NCBI GenBank assembly: GCA_040544425.1
Contig: JBEONO010000005.1
Coordinates: 1 to 64,000, forward strand
Reading direction: 5' to 3'
Source of the DNA: Solimicrobium sp040544425
GTDB taxonomy: Bacteria; Pseudomonadota; Gammaproteobacteria; Burkholderiales; Burkholderiaceae_D
Length of the DNA: 64,000 nt
Position numbers and translations under genes: made by a program. The notes beneath the pieces were generated by a model. The model saw only the letters and a program-made list of their open reading frames with translations. It was not told the DNA's origin and searched no databases. Below, one piece after another: positions 1 to 8,719 of this stretch (its first letter is position 1; each line of letters begins with the position of its first letter).

Positions 1-54
1 TGCGCTTTTTACTTTCACTCATTTGCTGTCATCCTTTTCAAGACAACAGCTTAA

Positions 55-294
55 ACTACCCTGCGGTTACTGTCTCAAATCCTGGGACCACTATACTCGT
101 CCATCGGATTAAACCCAGGTAATTATGGAACGCATACCATGCGCCGGACAAAGGCAACGCTAATTTATCGTCGAACCAAGAACCTGCGAGCAATCCAATT
201 ATTGCTCGGCCACAATAGATTGGAGTCAACGGTAAGGTATTTAGGCATCGAGGTAGACGATGCACTTGAAATTGCCGAGCAGACTGAAGTATAA
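55..294 (+). pseudogene. tyrosine recombinase (integrase), C-terminal remnant
   Basis: An open frame without an upstream start encodes the last part of a phage-type site-specific recombinase. The text GTHTMRRTKATLIYRRTKN supplies the catalytic HxxR pair, LLLGHNRLESTVRYLG supplies the second conserved His and the Tyr nucleophile, and the tail ends EIAEQTEV. This is the usual C-terminus of small integrases of the family. Everything before about residue 1 of this fragment is cut off by a TAA stop at 52-54, so the N-terminal and core-binding domains are missing and the protein cannot work. It marks an old integration or deletion event at the left side of the window. Confidence 0.8.
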
Positions 295-394
295 AGATCA
301 GTGAGGCCTGCGATGTTTCTGATGGTGCTCTCATGTCGCATAAAAACAGCACCACTTTTTTAAAGTCAAATTGGGAATTTGAGCGATGATACCA
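295..394. other. non-coding stretch after the integrase remnant
   Basis: No gene with a credible start or ribosome site is seen between the integrase remnant and the repeat that begins near 395. Confidence 0.5.
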
Positions 395-724
395 GATGCC
401 GACTTTCAATCAACGTCTCCTGTCTTGCACATTGCGGGCATACACAGCAGGTATAAAATAAATTAAGAAAATCCAAAAACAATTTTTCTGTTTTATGTCT
501 GGACAACGCAGATTTCAGTCGTTGAGGCTTTTCAATGATTGCCAGGACGGTGCCCAAACGCGACGGCCGACAAAAATCCGGTCTATGACTGCTTTCAAAG
601 TGGAGCCAACATTGCGCTTTTTTACCACATCGGGCCGCTTTCCACATAGCCGCCATTGAGGTCATATTATTGGCTGCAAGAAAGATTTAACAATTGAGTG
701 GCGGCTCTCTAAAAATGACTGCTG
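395..724 (-). repeat. dispersed intergenic repeat, copy A (longest)
   Basis: This roughly 330-bp stretch recurs in pieces elsewhere in the window. Its right part (about 550-724) matches 15540-15712 in the opposite orientation, its left part (about 395-556) matches 19484-19650 in the opposite orientation, and a central part matches 6984-7085 in the same orientation. A minus-strand open frame runs through it, but the copies at other sites break that frame, so I treat it as a non-coding repeat. No terminal inverted repeats or transposase are visible. Confidence 0.75.
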
Positions 725-952
725 AATGCGAAATTGCGTATTCTGGTGCCCTACCTAGATTTGCAAACATGCGACAGTGAATGCGCGTTGAATCCACAGA
801 TTTGATGATAGCCGTTTCCATCAAATTCAATTACAGTGGGATTCAGACTAAGTTCGTGTTCATCAAGAAATGATTTCTTGAGGGGTCGAATATTCATGTT
901 CGCAATCCCTTCTTCGCTGCGCCAATCTTAGTAAGGTAGAACGTACAACTAT
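725..952. other. intergenic region without visible gene
   Basis: The stretch between repeat copy A and the stress-type palindrome is AT-rich and has no supported gene. It leads into the promoter region of the gene starting at 1073. Confidence 0.5.
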
Positions 953-1000
953 GTGCGTTGTCGAACGGATAAGTACTATTTATCCGAGTATAAATTCCAA
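953..1000 (+). promoter_or_regulatory. stress-type palindrome and promoter region, copy 1
   Basis: GTGCG-TTGT-CGAAC at 953-966 fits the imperfect palindrome GTNCG-N4-CGNAC found also at 9422, 13909, 8311 and 41892. It is followed by a second small inverted repeat CGGATAA-N7-TTATCCG and an AT-rich block that could hold a -10 box. It lies 107 bp before the start codon at 1073. Whether it is an operator or the -35 part of an alternative sigma factor promoter cannot be told by eye. Confidence 0.5.
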
Positions 1001-1072
1001 GTAGGGAGCAGCCAACCCCGATCAATCATTGTTCCCAAACGATTTAATCTCAACCATACCTGAAAGAAAATC

Positions 1073-1618
1073 ATGAAAAATATTTTTGGAGTTATGTTGG
1101 CGGCAGCTGCAATGCAGCTGGCTTTCCCTTCGCTAGCTGCAACCACCGATGCGAAAAGTACCTATGCCGCGACTAACGACAAGGCCGCCTCCGAATACAA
1201 ACTAGCCAAAGTACAATGTGATGGGATGACTGGCAATGCCAAAGACGTCTGCAATGCGCAGGCCAAAGCGGCAAAAATTCAAGCCGAAGCGAATGCTACC
1301 GCATTGTACAAAGGCACACCGGCGGCCCGAGCTAGCGCACGTAAGGATATCGCTGATGCCAATTACGATGTTGATAAAGCCAAGTGTGCAGGTCAGAACG
1401 GCAATCCAAAAGACGTTTGCATGAAAGAGGCCAAGTCAACAATGGTTTCCGCAAAAGCGAATGCCACGGCGGCCAAAAAAATCGGCGATGCGCGATCAGA
1501 TGCAAGTGACGACAAACAGGACGCCAACTACAACGTTGCAATCCAAAAATGTGATGCGTTGGCCGGAACCCGCAAAGATGATTGTGTGACGTCGGCAAAT
1601 AGCCAATTCGGAAAATAA
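1073..1618 (+). CDS. secreted protein with three Cys-x10-Cys repeats
   Basis: The 181-residue protein begins with a clear Sec signal peptide (about residues 1-22, cleavage near SLA-A). The mature part holds three related units of about 55 residues, each with a pair of cysteines exactly eleven positions apart (49/60, 105/116, 160/171) and the pattern G-N-x-K-D-x-C before the second Cys. Between them are Ala/Lys-rich helical stretches. The pairs probably form disulfides in the periplasm. No enzyme signature is seen, and I know this type only as a hypothetical protein of Burkholderiales. A stress-type palindrome lies 107 bp upstream, so stress induction is likely. Confidence 0.8.
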   Translation: MKNIFGVMLAAAAMQLAFPSLAATTDAKSTYAATNDKAASEYKLAKVQCDGMTGNAKDVCNAQAKAAKIQAEANATALYKGTPAARASARKDIADANYDVDKAKCAGQNGNPKDVCMKEAKSTMVSAKANATAAKKIGDARSDASDDKQDANYNVAIQKCDALAGTRKDDCVTSANSQFGK

Positions 1619-1707
1619 ACAACCGCCGCTCTTTCTAACGTTACGCGGTTTGGCTCAGCTATCGCCAACTATGGCGAAGTTGTTGAACGGGTAAACGGAA
1701 ATTAAAA

Positions 1708-2127
1708 ATGAATTCGAGCAATTTGTTTCGGTCCGAACTAGTTAAAAATTACGTCGCTCTGCATGCTGAAAAAGGTGCGGATGGCTTGATCATTTTATGG
1801 GAACGGATTGTGGTGGAAATCGTTGTGCTCGTAGGCAATGGGGGTTTTAATGCACTCTTTGACCGATGTATCGGCCTTACCCAAAATACTTTTCCCTGGC
1901 TCATTGTCGCCGCACCTTTGCCACTGGGTGGTGATCGAATTACTGAGTTGCGGCTGCGCTTTGCGGAGCAGTCCACCACGCAAGCCGCTGCGGCAAATAA
2001 TCAACTTTTAACCACGTTTACGGATCTCCTGGCTTCGCTCGTTGGTGAGCAGATAACAGTTGTGATCTTGCATACTGCTATGGGCAAAAGCGAAGCCAAT
2101 GGCGCAAAGGAGTCAAAAAATGAATGA
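1708..2127 (+). CDS. hypothetical protein leading the KaiC operon
   Basis: This 139-residue protein has no family that I recognise. It contains a hydrophobic segment near residues 26-70 (IIVLWERIVVEIVVLVGNGG-like) and a Gln/Ala/Thr-rich middle, and it looks like a small soluble or peripheral domain. Its 3' end overlaps the start of the KaiC-like gene by 8 bp (ATGAATGA), so the two are translationally coupled and probably act together. It may be the partner or input module of the ATPase. Confidence 0.7.
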   Translation: MNSSNLFRSELVKNYVALHAEKGADGLIILWERIVVEIVVLVGNGGFNALFDRCIGLTQNTFPWLIVAAPLPLGGDRITELRLRFAEQSTTQAAAANNQLLTTFTDLLASLVGEQITVVILHTAMGKSEANGAKESKNE

Positions 2128-3610
2128 CAAGGTAAAAATACGCCGCCTTAAAACGGGCGTGCCCGGTTTGGACAATCTATTGGGCGGAGGTCTTCCGGAA
2201 TTTTCGTTTAACCTGATTGCTGGAGCACCGGGAAGTGGAAAAACGACGCTTGCTCATCAAATTATGTTTGCTTTAGCAACCACGGTCAGGCCAGCACTGT
2301 TTTTTACTGTGCTCGGTGAACCAACACTAAAGATGATGCGATATCAACAGCAATTTCCGTTTTTCGATCCCAAAAAAATCAAAGATTCCATTCACTACTT
2401 CGATTTGTCGACAGAACTTGCGGATGGCAATTTTGACTGCGTTATGGAGCGAATTGTCACAGAAGTGAAGAAACATTCACCTGGACTTATATTTGTCGAT
2501 TCATTTCGGTCCATGGCACATTCGGCAAAGGGTAAGGCGCAAGGAGAAGCCGAACTGCAACGATTCGTACAACAATTGGGTGTATATTTAGCCGCTTGGC
2601 AGGCTACAACATTTCTTATTGGGGAATATTTAATTCCAGAATCAGAGTCCAGCCCCGTCTTTACCATTGCCGATGGCATTTTTTGGGTAGCACAAAATTT
2701 GCACCGCAATTCGCTTGTACGCAAGATTCAAATCGTCAAGATACGTGGCCAGGCACAGGCGCCCGGTCTGCATACGTTCCGAATTGGTGATGACGGAATT
2801 CAAATTTATCCGCGGGCGATTGTGAACGCAGGCGCAGCGGTCAAGGCACAAATTAAGTCAAACGCCGAAGACAAACGTGTCCAGATGGGCGTACCTGGCC
2901 TGGATGATATGCTTGGCGGTGGCGTGCCGACCGGTTACTCATTACTTGTGGTGGGACCATCCGGATCTGGAAAAACAATATTGGCCACTGAGTTTTTAGC
3001 TGAGGGTGCAAAGAGGGGGGAAACGGGTGTGATCGCAGCATTTGAAAAAAGCCCGAGTCAACTGCTCAGCAATACGCTCAATGCGTTGATCGACGCCAAA
3101 CAAGTTGGGGTAATTGAAACGCGCGCGCTGGATTTATCGATTGATCAAACTTTGCATGACTTGCGCGAAATGATTACCCGGATGAAGGCAAGGCGCGTAG
3201 TCATTGATTCCTTGTCCGGATTTGAATTGGCGCTCGCGCCCGAATTTCAGGAGGATTTCCGAGGATCGCTGTACCGGATGGTCGCCGAACTCACCGGCAT
3301 GGGCGTCACCATTTTAATGACGTCGGAACTTGAAGATCGCTACACCGATTTGCGATTTAGTCCTTTTGGGAGTGCGTTTCTCGCCGACGCGATTATCGTA
3401 CAGCGTTATATCGAAATCGACGGCGAATTCAAACGCGCCATGTCAGTAGTTAAGGTCCGTGGCAGTCAACACAGTAAGAAGATCCGACTATTTGATATTT
3501 CCGACGACGGCATTATTCTTGGTGACTCCTTGTCTGAATATGGCGGCATCATGACAGGTCACCCCAAACTTACTCCGGAACTAGAGCGGTCAGATCGGGG
3601 TGGACGGTGA
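2120..3610 (+). CDS. KaiC-like double-domain RecA-type ATPase
   Basis: Two tandem KaiC/RadA-type P-loop domains are present. Domain 1 has Walker A GAPGSGKT (about residues 35-42) and Walker B LIFVDS; domain 2 has GPSGSGKT (about 279-286) and RVVIDS. The start was placed at 2120 rather than 2099 because AAAGGAG sits just before it. The catalytic Glu pair after beta-2 of KaiC is changed (LGEP in domain 1, FEKS in domain 2), and the region matching the KaiC Ser/Thr phosphosites reads GSAFLAD, with no Ser-Thr pair in place. No KaiA or KaiB gene is nearby. It is thus a KaiC-family signalling ATPase rather than a clock protein. A GGDEF-EAL gene follows with a 4-bp overlap. Confidence 0.85.
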   Translation: MNDKVKIRRLKTGVPGLDNLLGGGLPEFSFNLIAGAPGSGKTTLAHQIMFALATTVRPALFFTVLGEPTLKMMRYQQQFPFFDPKKIKDSIHYFDLSTELADGNFDCVMERIVTEVKKHSPGLIFVDSFRSMAHSAKGKAQGEAELQRFVQQLGVYLAAWQATTFLIGEYLIPESESSPVFTIADGIFWVAQNLHRNSLVRKIQIVKIRGQAQAPGLHTFRIGDDGIQIYPRAIVNAGAAVKAQIKSNAEDKRVQMGVPGLDDMLGGGVPTGYSLLVVGPSGSGKTILATEFLAEGAKRGETGVIAAFEKSPSQLLSNTLNALIDAKQVGVIETRALDLSIDQTLHDLREMITRMKARRVVIDSLSGFELALAPEFQEDFRGSLYRMVAELTGMGVTILMTSELEDRYTDLRFSPFGSAFLADAIIVQRYIEIDGEFKRAMSVVKVRGSQHSKKIRLFDISDDGIILGDSLSEYGGIMTGHPKLTPELERSDRGGR

Positions 3611-5391
3611 TACGCGATGACGGCGATGCTCCAACCTTTCACCGCGAAGACCCGGCTCAACCGGGCGTGTTGACTATGCACGACGACACGGTGAAAGCCG
3701 TTGACGAAAAAAATATTACCAATAGGGAAAGCACCGTCCATGACGATGAAATTGCTGTCCGAAATCGTGAAAAATTAGCGTCTTCAAGAGAAGATGCGGC
3801 TCATTTGCGAGAAAATACGATCGACTTACGGGAAGACGTTGCGTATACACGTGAGCGAACTGCGCAGGAACGCGAAGATCAGACCCGCACGCGCGAACAT
3901 GCCGTCACGCTGCGTGAGCTGGAAAGCCCAGGATCAGACACAATATTGGCAACATCTGACGATCAGGCGATGATGTTACGCCAAGCTAACGAACATCTGA
4001 TTGTTGCTGCCATAGAATCGCAAAAGCTAGTCGAAAGAGTCGAAACGGCAAAAATGGCGTTGGCCCATTTGGCCCACCACGATTTGTTGACCGATTTGCC
4101 TAATCGAATATTGCTAATAGACCGCCTTAATCAAGCTATTGATTTGACCCGTCGCCAGGGAAAGCAACTTGCGGTCATGTTTTTAGATCTAGATCGGTTT
4201 AAATACATCAATGACTCATTGGGCCACACGATTGGAGACCAATTGCTGCAATCAATTGCGCTTAGGCTGGTTGCTTGCGTACGCAATTCAGACACGGTAA
4301 GCCGCCAAGGTGGGGATGAATTTGTTCTGTTGCTTCCTTCTATCGAACACGTCAACGACGCGTCACTTTGTGCGCAAAAAATTCTTACGGCATTTACGTT
4401 GCCGCATTTGATCGACCAGCATAACCTCCACATCAGCGTCAGTATTGGCATCAGCATTTACCCCAATGACGGCCTTGACGCAGAAACGTTAATCAAGAGC
4501 GCGGACACAGCGATGTATCATGCCAAGGAAAGCGGTCGTGGGAATTTTAAATTATTTAGGCAGGAAATGAATGACCGAGCGGTCCATAGGCAAACTATCG
4601 AGGCAAGCCTTCGACTTGCTGTAGAGCGGCAGGAATTTGTACTTAATTACCAACCGAAAGTCAATTTGCGTACCGGCGCAATCGTCGGTTGCGAGGCGCT
4701 CATTCGCTGGCAACATCCTGAACGAGGGTTGCTGTCACCTGAACAATTCGTGTCCATCGCTGAAGATTGTGGATTGATCTTACCGATTGGTCGTTGGGTA
4801 CTTCGCGAAGCCTGTCGTCAGGCTACAGCGTGGCGGCAGGCTGGTCTGCAGCCGATTGTCGTGGCAGTCAACATCTCTGCGCTCGAATTGCGTTCGATCG
4901 ATTTTCTCGACAATGTTCGTGCAACATTGAGAGAAACTGATATGGAGCCGCGTTTCCTGGAACTCGAATTAACCGAAAGTGTCCTTATGCAAGATGCCGA
5001 ATCGAGTAATTCCGCACTGATTGCCCTACACCAATTGGGTACAAAACTTGCACTTGATGATTTTGGCACCGGGTATTCCAGCCTCAGCTATTTAAGAAGG
5101 TTTCCGATCGACACATTGAAGATCGATCAATCGTTTGTGACCCATATTATGAGTAACCAGGACGATGCAACTATCGTGTGTTCCGTTGTAAGCCTTGGTA
5201 AGAGTCTTAACAAAACCGTCATTGCAGAGGGAGTCGAAACGCAAGAGCAGTATGCATTTCTTCTGGCGCAGGAATGTGACGAGGGTCAAGGATATTATTT
5301 AAGCCGACCGGTTGTGGCGTCTGCCCTGGCAACTATGCTACGGTCAGGCGCATCACTCCCTGGTTACCCAATGCCGATAAACGGGAGGTAG
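3607..5391 (+). CDS. GGDEF-EAL cyclic-di-GMP protein
   Basis: The 594-residue protein has an N-terminal Arg/Glu-rich repeat region (about residues 35-105, many RE..A..RE steps, probably an extended helix), a short linker ANEHLIVAAIESQ, a GGDEF domain (motif at about 235) and an EAL domain (EAL at about 363, DDFGTGYSSLSYL later). GGDEF is intact and is preceded by an RNSD inhibitory-site motif five residues upstream; EAL is also intact, so it may both make and degrade c-di-GMP. The GTG start overlaps the KaiC stop (GTGA) with GGGG upstream; an ATG at 3676 is an alternative. Coupling to a KaiC-like ATPase suggests that the ATPase state steers c-di-GMP. Confidence 0.9.
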   Translation: MIRDDGDAPTFHREDPAQPGVLTMHDDTVKAVDEKNITNRESTVHDDEIAVRNREKLASSREDAAHLRENTIDLREDVAYTRERTAQEREDQTRTREHAVTLRELESPGSDTILATSDDQAMMLRQANEHLIVAAIESQKLVERVETAKMALAHLAHHDLLTDLPNRILLIDRLNQAIDLTRRQGKQLAVMFLDLDRFKYINDSLGHTIGDQLLQSIALRLVACVRNSDTVSRQGGDEFVLLLPSIEHVNDASLCAQKILTAFTLPHLIDQHNLHISVSIGISIYPNDGLDAETLIKSADTAMYHAKESGRGNFKLFRQEMNDRAVHRQTIEASLRLAVERQEFVLNYQPKVNLRTGAIVGCEALIRWQHPERGLLSPEQFVSIAEDCGLILPIGRWVLREACRQATAWRQAGLQPIVVAVNISALELRSIDFLDNVRATLRETDMEPRFLELELTESVLMQDAESSNSALIALHQLGTKLALDDFGTGYSSLSYLRRFPIDTLKIDQSFVTHIMSNQDDATIVCSVVSLGKSLNKTVIAEGVETQEQYAFLLAQECDEGQGYYLSRPVVASALATMLRSGASLPGYPMPINGR

Positions 5392-5518
5392 CGTCCCAGT
5401 ATAGTTTCAATACAGACAAATTATCGTGCGGCCAATATAAATAGAAAAAATTATATTCAATTTAAACAAGTTAATCTATATAGTAAATCCCCTGCCTGTT
5501 CGTAGAGAAAACCTGACA

Positions 5519-5719
5519 ATGGACAACCAATTTGTGGAAAAAGAGATCAATGCGCTTCTGCAGGCTTGGTCGTGGAACTTAAACTACGCGGATCACAATA
5601 GACTGTGTAATAAACCTTACGCGTATCTCGCACTCAAAGTCAAAACAGGTACTATGACGTTAGAACAAGCTGTCACAGCAGCGTCAATACGAAACCGTGA
5701 CAATTTGAAGGGGTTTTGA
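5519..5719 (+). CDS. small hypothetical protein
   Basis: The 66-residue product is soluble, with several aromatic residues (LLQAWSWNLNYADHN) and a helical C-terminal half. I do not recognise a family. It lies between the GGDEF-EAL gene and a 47-codon membrane peptide gene that starts one base after its stop, so the two small genes are probably one transcript. The ribosome site is weak (GAGAAA). Its reality rests on the neat spacing and sensible composition. Confidence 0.55.
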   Translation: MDNQFVEKEINALLQAWSWNLNYADHNRLCNKPYAYLALKVKTGTMTLEQAVTAASIRNRDNLKGF

Positions 5720-5720
5720 T

Positions 5721-5864
5721 ATGTTCGATGATATGTACGAGAATTTCATGCCGTTCGACTTGGAAGACGCTAGCAAACACGAAGTTAGACGGCGAAGTGT
5801 AATTGCAATCATTGCAACTATTATCATAGTATCTACTTCTGCTTTTCTGTTTCTGAATTCCTAG
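5721..5864 (+). CDS. 47-residue single-pass membrane peptide
   Basis: An ATG directly after the stop of the previous gene, with GAAGGGG upstream, opens a 47-codon frame. The N-terminal half is acidic (MFDDMYENFMPFDLEDAS), followed by a basic EVRRRS stop-transfer flank and a hydrophobic segment (about residues 27-46) ending FLFLNS. The layout predicts a small inner-membrane protein with its N-terminus in the cytoplasm. No family recognised. Confidence 0.5.
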   Translation: MFDDMYENFMPFDLEDASKHEVRRRSVIAIIATIIIVSTSAFLFLNS

Positions 5865-5874
5865 CTCAAATATC

Positions 5875-6849
5875 TTAATGGTCGAATCTTGAACGAATTT
5901 TCTCACTAAAAAATTGGCATTTGTTACGCCCTGCTTCTTTGGCAAAATACATTGCCTCATCCGCGTTGCGAATTAACGTTTCCGTGTCGTCACCATCATT
6001 AGGAAAAATACTGACCCCAATTGAAGCACCGATTTCAAGCACTCGCTCAGAAATCGCGTAAGGAGCAATCACGCACGAATGAATTTTTCTAACGTTGTCA
6101 GCCAGCGTCTGCGTATCAGTTACTTCCGTAAGTACCAACACGAACTCATCGCCGCCGAGACGACTAACTGTATCGGAACTTCTAATTGACTCGGTAAGAC
6201 GTTGCGCAACCGCCTGCAGGACGATATCGCCGATAGCATGACCGAACTTATCATTCACCGCTTTGAAATGATCCAGGTCCACAAACAGAACAGCTAATTT
6301 TTGACTGTGCCGTATTGCCAAGCCAATTGCAATATTAATGCGATCATATAGCTGCAAACGATTGGGCAAATTCGTCAAAAAATCATGGTTCGCCAAATGG
6401 CTTAACATGACGTTTGACAATTCTGAATGCTCAGTATTTACTTGACTTTGCAGCGATGCGATAACAAGATGTTCGTTGGCTTCTCTGAGCGTCGTGTGGA
6501 GAGATTCTTGCGCGAGTTTCACAAGTTGCGAATCGGATATTTCCTGAACTCTGTGGACAAATGATTTGCTCTGCTCTGACATAAACTCGACCTCGCGCCT
6601 ATGCAGGTCGTTCTCGCAGTCCTTGAGCTCTATTTCACCTATCACTAGGGCTTTTTCGCGCTGCCCTAGCGCCTTCTCGTAATTGGACAGCGCACAGGCT
6701 CGCCTTAGTGGATTCGTATCGCTGGAGGTTCCCAACATAATTTCTCCCCGGGCCATAATCGATCCGGACGACTTCCGTCGGTCAACGTCATTCCGCTTTC
6801 TGCGATCAGAATGAACGGAGCAACGTTGATCCTGTATGCTGTTGTCCAT
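5875..6849 (-). CDS. diguanylate cyclase (GGDEF)
   Basis: The 324-residue protein has a basic N-terminus, a long coiled-coil-like middle (about residues 55-130), the linker LREANEHLVIASLQSQ and a C-terminal GGDEF domain with SRLGGDEF and an RSSD inhibitory site five residues before it. It should make c-di-GMP with product inhibition. The linker closely resembles that of the GGDEF-EAL protein encoded at 3607-5391, so the two are likely paralogs or share an input type. No membrane segment is seen, so it is cytoplasmic. It is transcribed towards the small genes at 5519-5864. Confidence 0.9.
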   Translation of the reverse strand: MDNSIQDQRCSVHSDRRKRNDVDRRKSSGSIMARGEIMLGTSSDTNPLRRACALSNYEKALGQREKALVIGEIELKDCENDLHRREVEFMSEQSKSFVHRVQEISDSQLVKLAQESLHTTLREANEHLVIASLQSQVNTEHSELSNVMLSHLANHDFLTNLPNRLQLYDRINIAIGLAIRHSQKLAVLFVDLDHFKAVNDKFGHAIGDIVLQAVAQRLTESIRSSDTVSRLGGDEFVLVLTEVTDTQTLADNVRKIHSCVIAPYAISERVLEIGASIGVSIFPNDGDDTETLIRNADEAMYFAKEAGRNKCQFFSEKIRSRFDH

Positions 6850-6983
6850 GTTAGATCCAATTGTTTTGAAATGTTGATTATTTCATTCGCGCCACACCTT
6901 CTACGGCCAAGCTTCCATACGGATATTACTCGCTTTGCCAAGGTGCAGCAATGAATTTAGTGTAACTAAAGGGTTCACCCAAA

Positions 6984-7090
6984 TTGCAGTCGTTGAGGCG
7001 ATGCGGTGATTGCCAGGACGGTGCCCATACGCGACGGTCGACAAAACACTAGTGTATGATTGCTTTCAAAGTGGAGCAGCCATTCCCTAC
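6984..7090 (-). repeat. dispersed repeat, copy B (partial)
   Basis: This stretch matches the central part of copy A (about 513-612) in the same orientation: shared blocks include GCAGTCGTTGAGGC-like text, TTGCCAGGACGGTGCCCA and GCTTTCAAAGTGGAG. It lies upstream of the GGDEF gene at 5875-6849 and beyond the 3' end of the PepSY gene. Confidence 0.7.
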
Positions 7091-7230
7091 CTCACTGAAA
7101 TACCGAACCAGTCCTTAGCTGCATACGTGGGCCTAGGCTAGCAAGCACCGATTCGCTCGCTTGCTTGATAACTAGGCGTACTACCCCCAGGAAAAATAAA
7201 CACCATAGAAAACGCTGCAACCTGCGCCGT

Positions 7231-7551
7231 CTAATCTGGATTTTTTCCTTCTTTCTTATTCTCCAGTACTTTACCTGTTTTTGCATCCACGCCGACTTCG
7301 TATGTTACCTTATCGTCCTTGTTATTTTTAATATCAAAGGAATAGCGCAAACCACTGCCACCTGATTCTTTTTCCAATTCTTCGTCGGTAACTATACCGG
7401 GGTGCGCCTTTAATGCTATCGCTCGTGCCTGTTCTATGGTGAACTTGGCGTCAACAGCCAGCTTTTCACCTTTGTAAGACTGAGCGCAGGCTGCGCCTGC
7501 AAACAGGGTTAAGCCGAGCAGGATCGCGAGAAAGTTTTTAGATAATGTCAT
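7231..7551 (-). CDS. secreted PepSY-domain protein
   Basis: The 106-residue protein has a signal peptide (about residues 1-23, LFAGAACAQS) and a single PepSY-type domain: FTIEQARAIALKAHPG, then YSFDIK and the closing strand YEVGVDAKTGKVLENK. PepSY domains are small periplasmic modules thought to bind or inhibit peptidases or to sense. The start has AGGAG at the right distance. It stands alone between the repeat copy B and a 450-bp empty stretch. Confidence 0.85.
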   Translation of the reverse strand: MTLSKNFLAILLGLTLFAGAACAQSYKGEKLAVDAKFTIEQARAIALKAHPGIVTDEELEKESGGSGLRYSFDIKNNKDDKVTYEVGVDAKTGKVLENKKEGKNPD

Positions 7552-8006
7552 GGTATTACTCCTATTGTTGGTAAAAATTCGGGGGCGGTGTATTCGCTGC
7601 GTCCTGATGATCTTCTGCTTCTAATTTGAAAGCTGCCACGTGTCTAGAAGTAACAGATATGAACTCTATCAGTTATTTGTTCAAGTTCGTATCTCATTAC
7701 GCCGCCAAAACATCTCTCGATCGACAAGTCAGATCAGCATACTTTTCCTATATTTTTAAATTTGTGCGGTAACCAACAACGTCAATCCTTGATTCAAATC
7801 TTGAAATCAACATCGATGTCGACCGGCGGGTAACGCAAAATACTTATTCTGTCCAGGGACTGGTCGATTTGTAAGCGGCCATCCAACTTGAATCTGAATG
7901 CACCACATTTAGGCATTAATCACACCCTGGCTTTAGTTAAAATCGGCGCCAAATTTGTTAGAGATGCGCTGATTCCGCCAAAAGCCTGGGCTCCATTCCG
8001 ATAAAC
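7552..8006. other. intergenic stretch without visible gene
   Basis: About 450 bp between the PepSY gene and the next minus-strand small gene. It should hold the PepSY promoter at its left end and the 3' untranslated part of the next gene at its right end. I see no coding frame or strong repeat. Confidence 0.5.
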
Positions 8007-8210
8007 TTAATGGTCTGATTTTTTACATGCAGCCTCTGTACTCTTTTGCGCCGTATTGCAACATCCCATTGCGCTCTTTGAACTGTCTTTGGCATCGGAC
8101 AAGTTATTCTTGTCGTGACATGCAGCTGCATTGAGGTGGTTTTTTGCAGCGTCTTGATGATCGGCCGCAGCCTGTTTATGTAGACCGCTAGCGGTTTCTG
8201 TATTTGACAT
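8007..8210 (-). CDS. small Ala/Lys/Cys-rich stress-type protein
   Basis: The start at 8210 is chosen because AAGGA precedes it; the longer frame up to 8258 lacks this. The 67-residue protein is hydrophilic and helical, with several His (LHKQAAADHQDAAKNHL) and four Cys in its C-terminal half including a CC pair. Small proteins of this look are common in Burkholderiales as stress-induced hypotheticals and may bind metal. A palindrome of the stress type lies about 100 bp upstream at 8311-8324. Confidence 0.65.
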   Translation of the reverse strand: MSNTETASGLHKQAAADHQDAAKNHLNAAACHDKNNLSDAKDSSKSAMGCCNTAQKSTEAACKKSDH

Positions 8211-8310
8211 GATATGTTCCTTGGTTAGAATCATTGAGAGGAAATGCATGCCACACAATTTATTTGCGCGACATGTAAGGTCACAATATTCTTCACTTCC
8301 AAACTAAACA

Positions 8311-8324
8311 GTACGCGAGCGCAC
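8311..8324 (-). promoter_or_regulatory. stress-type palindrome, copy 4
   Basis: GTACG-CGAG-CGCAC fits GTNCG-N4-CGNAC exactly. It lies about 100 bp upstream of the start codon at 8210 on the minus strand, the same spacing as copies 1 and 2 to their genes. Confidence 0.5.
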
Positions 8325-8719
8325 GTAGTGGAGAAGTAATCACTAAATGTATTGTTATTTACTGACCATTGGCATCTTACTGGTTATTTTCTCACCTAAC
8401 GATGCATCGAAGTGAGGTGCGGTGATAGAGTCAACCACAACTGCCCTTTGTTCCACTCTCTTGGATTGAAGGACATGGAACATCTCCATATGAGCAGTAG
8501 ACGCAGCAATCGCGTTGTTTTGGTTTGATACTGATTTTCTTGATGGACTGTCTGAAAAATCCGCTTACGATACCAGAATTGGACATCAATACCGTGTCAC
8601 TGGTGACAAATCTTAAACGCTCGTTGACTGATCGTCGCTATCTGATCACAATCGGAAGAGGGTACTATTCTTCGCACGACCGGGTCGCCATCTATCATTT
8701 TCAGTGTCAGGATATAGGT
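8325..8719. other. intergenic stretch, possibly with a decayed reading frame
   Basis: An open frame on the plus strand runs in from 8525 into the next gene, but the codons before 8720 show no recognisable domain and the ribosome-site evidence favours 8720 as the start. I see no other feature. Confidence 0.4.

Noticed and set aside
366..665. Minus-strand 99-codon frame within repeat copy A
   Set aside because: The frame is only partly kept in copy C and lost in B and D, so it is part of a non-coding repeat.
2120..3610. Circadian clock kaiC assignment
   Set aside because: KaiA and KaiB are absent and the phosphosite pair and catalytic Glu pair are not kept.
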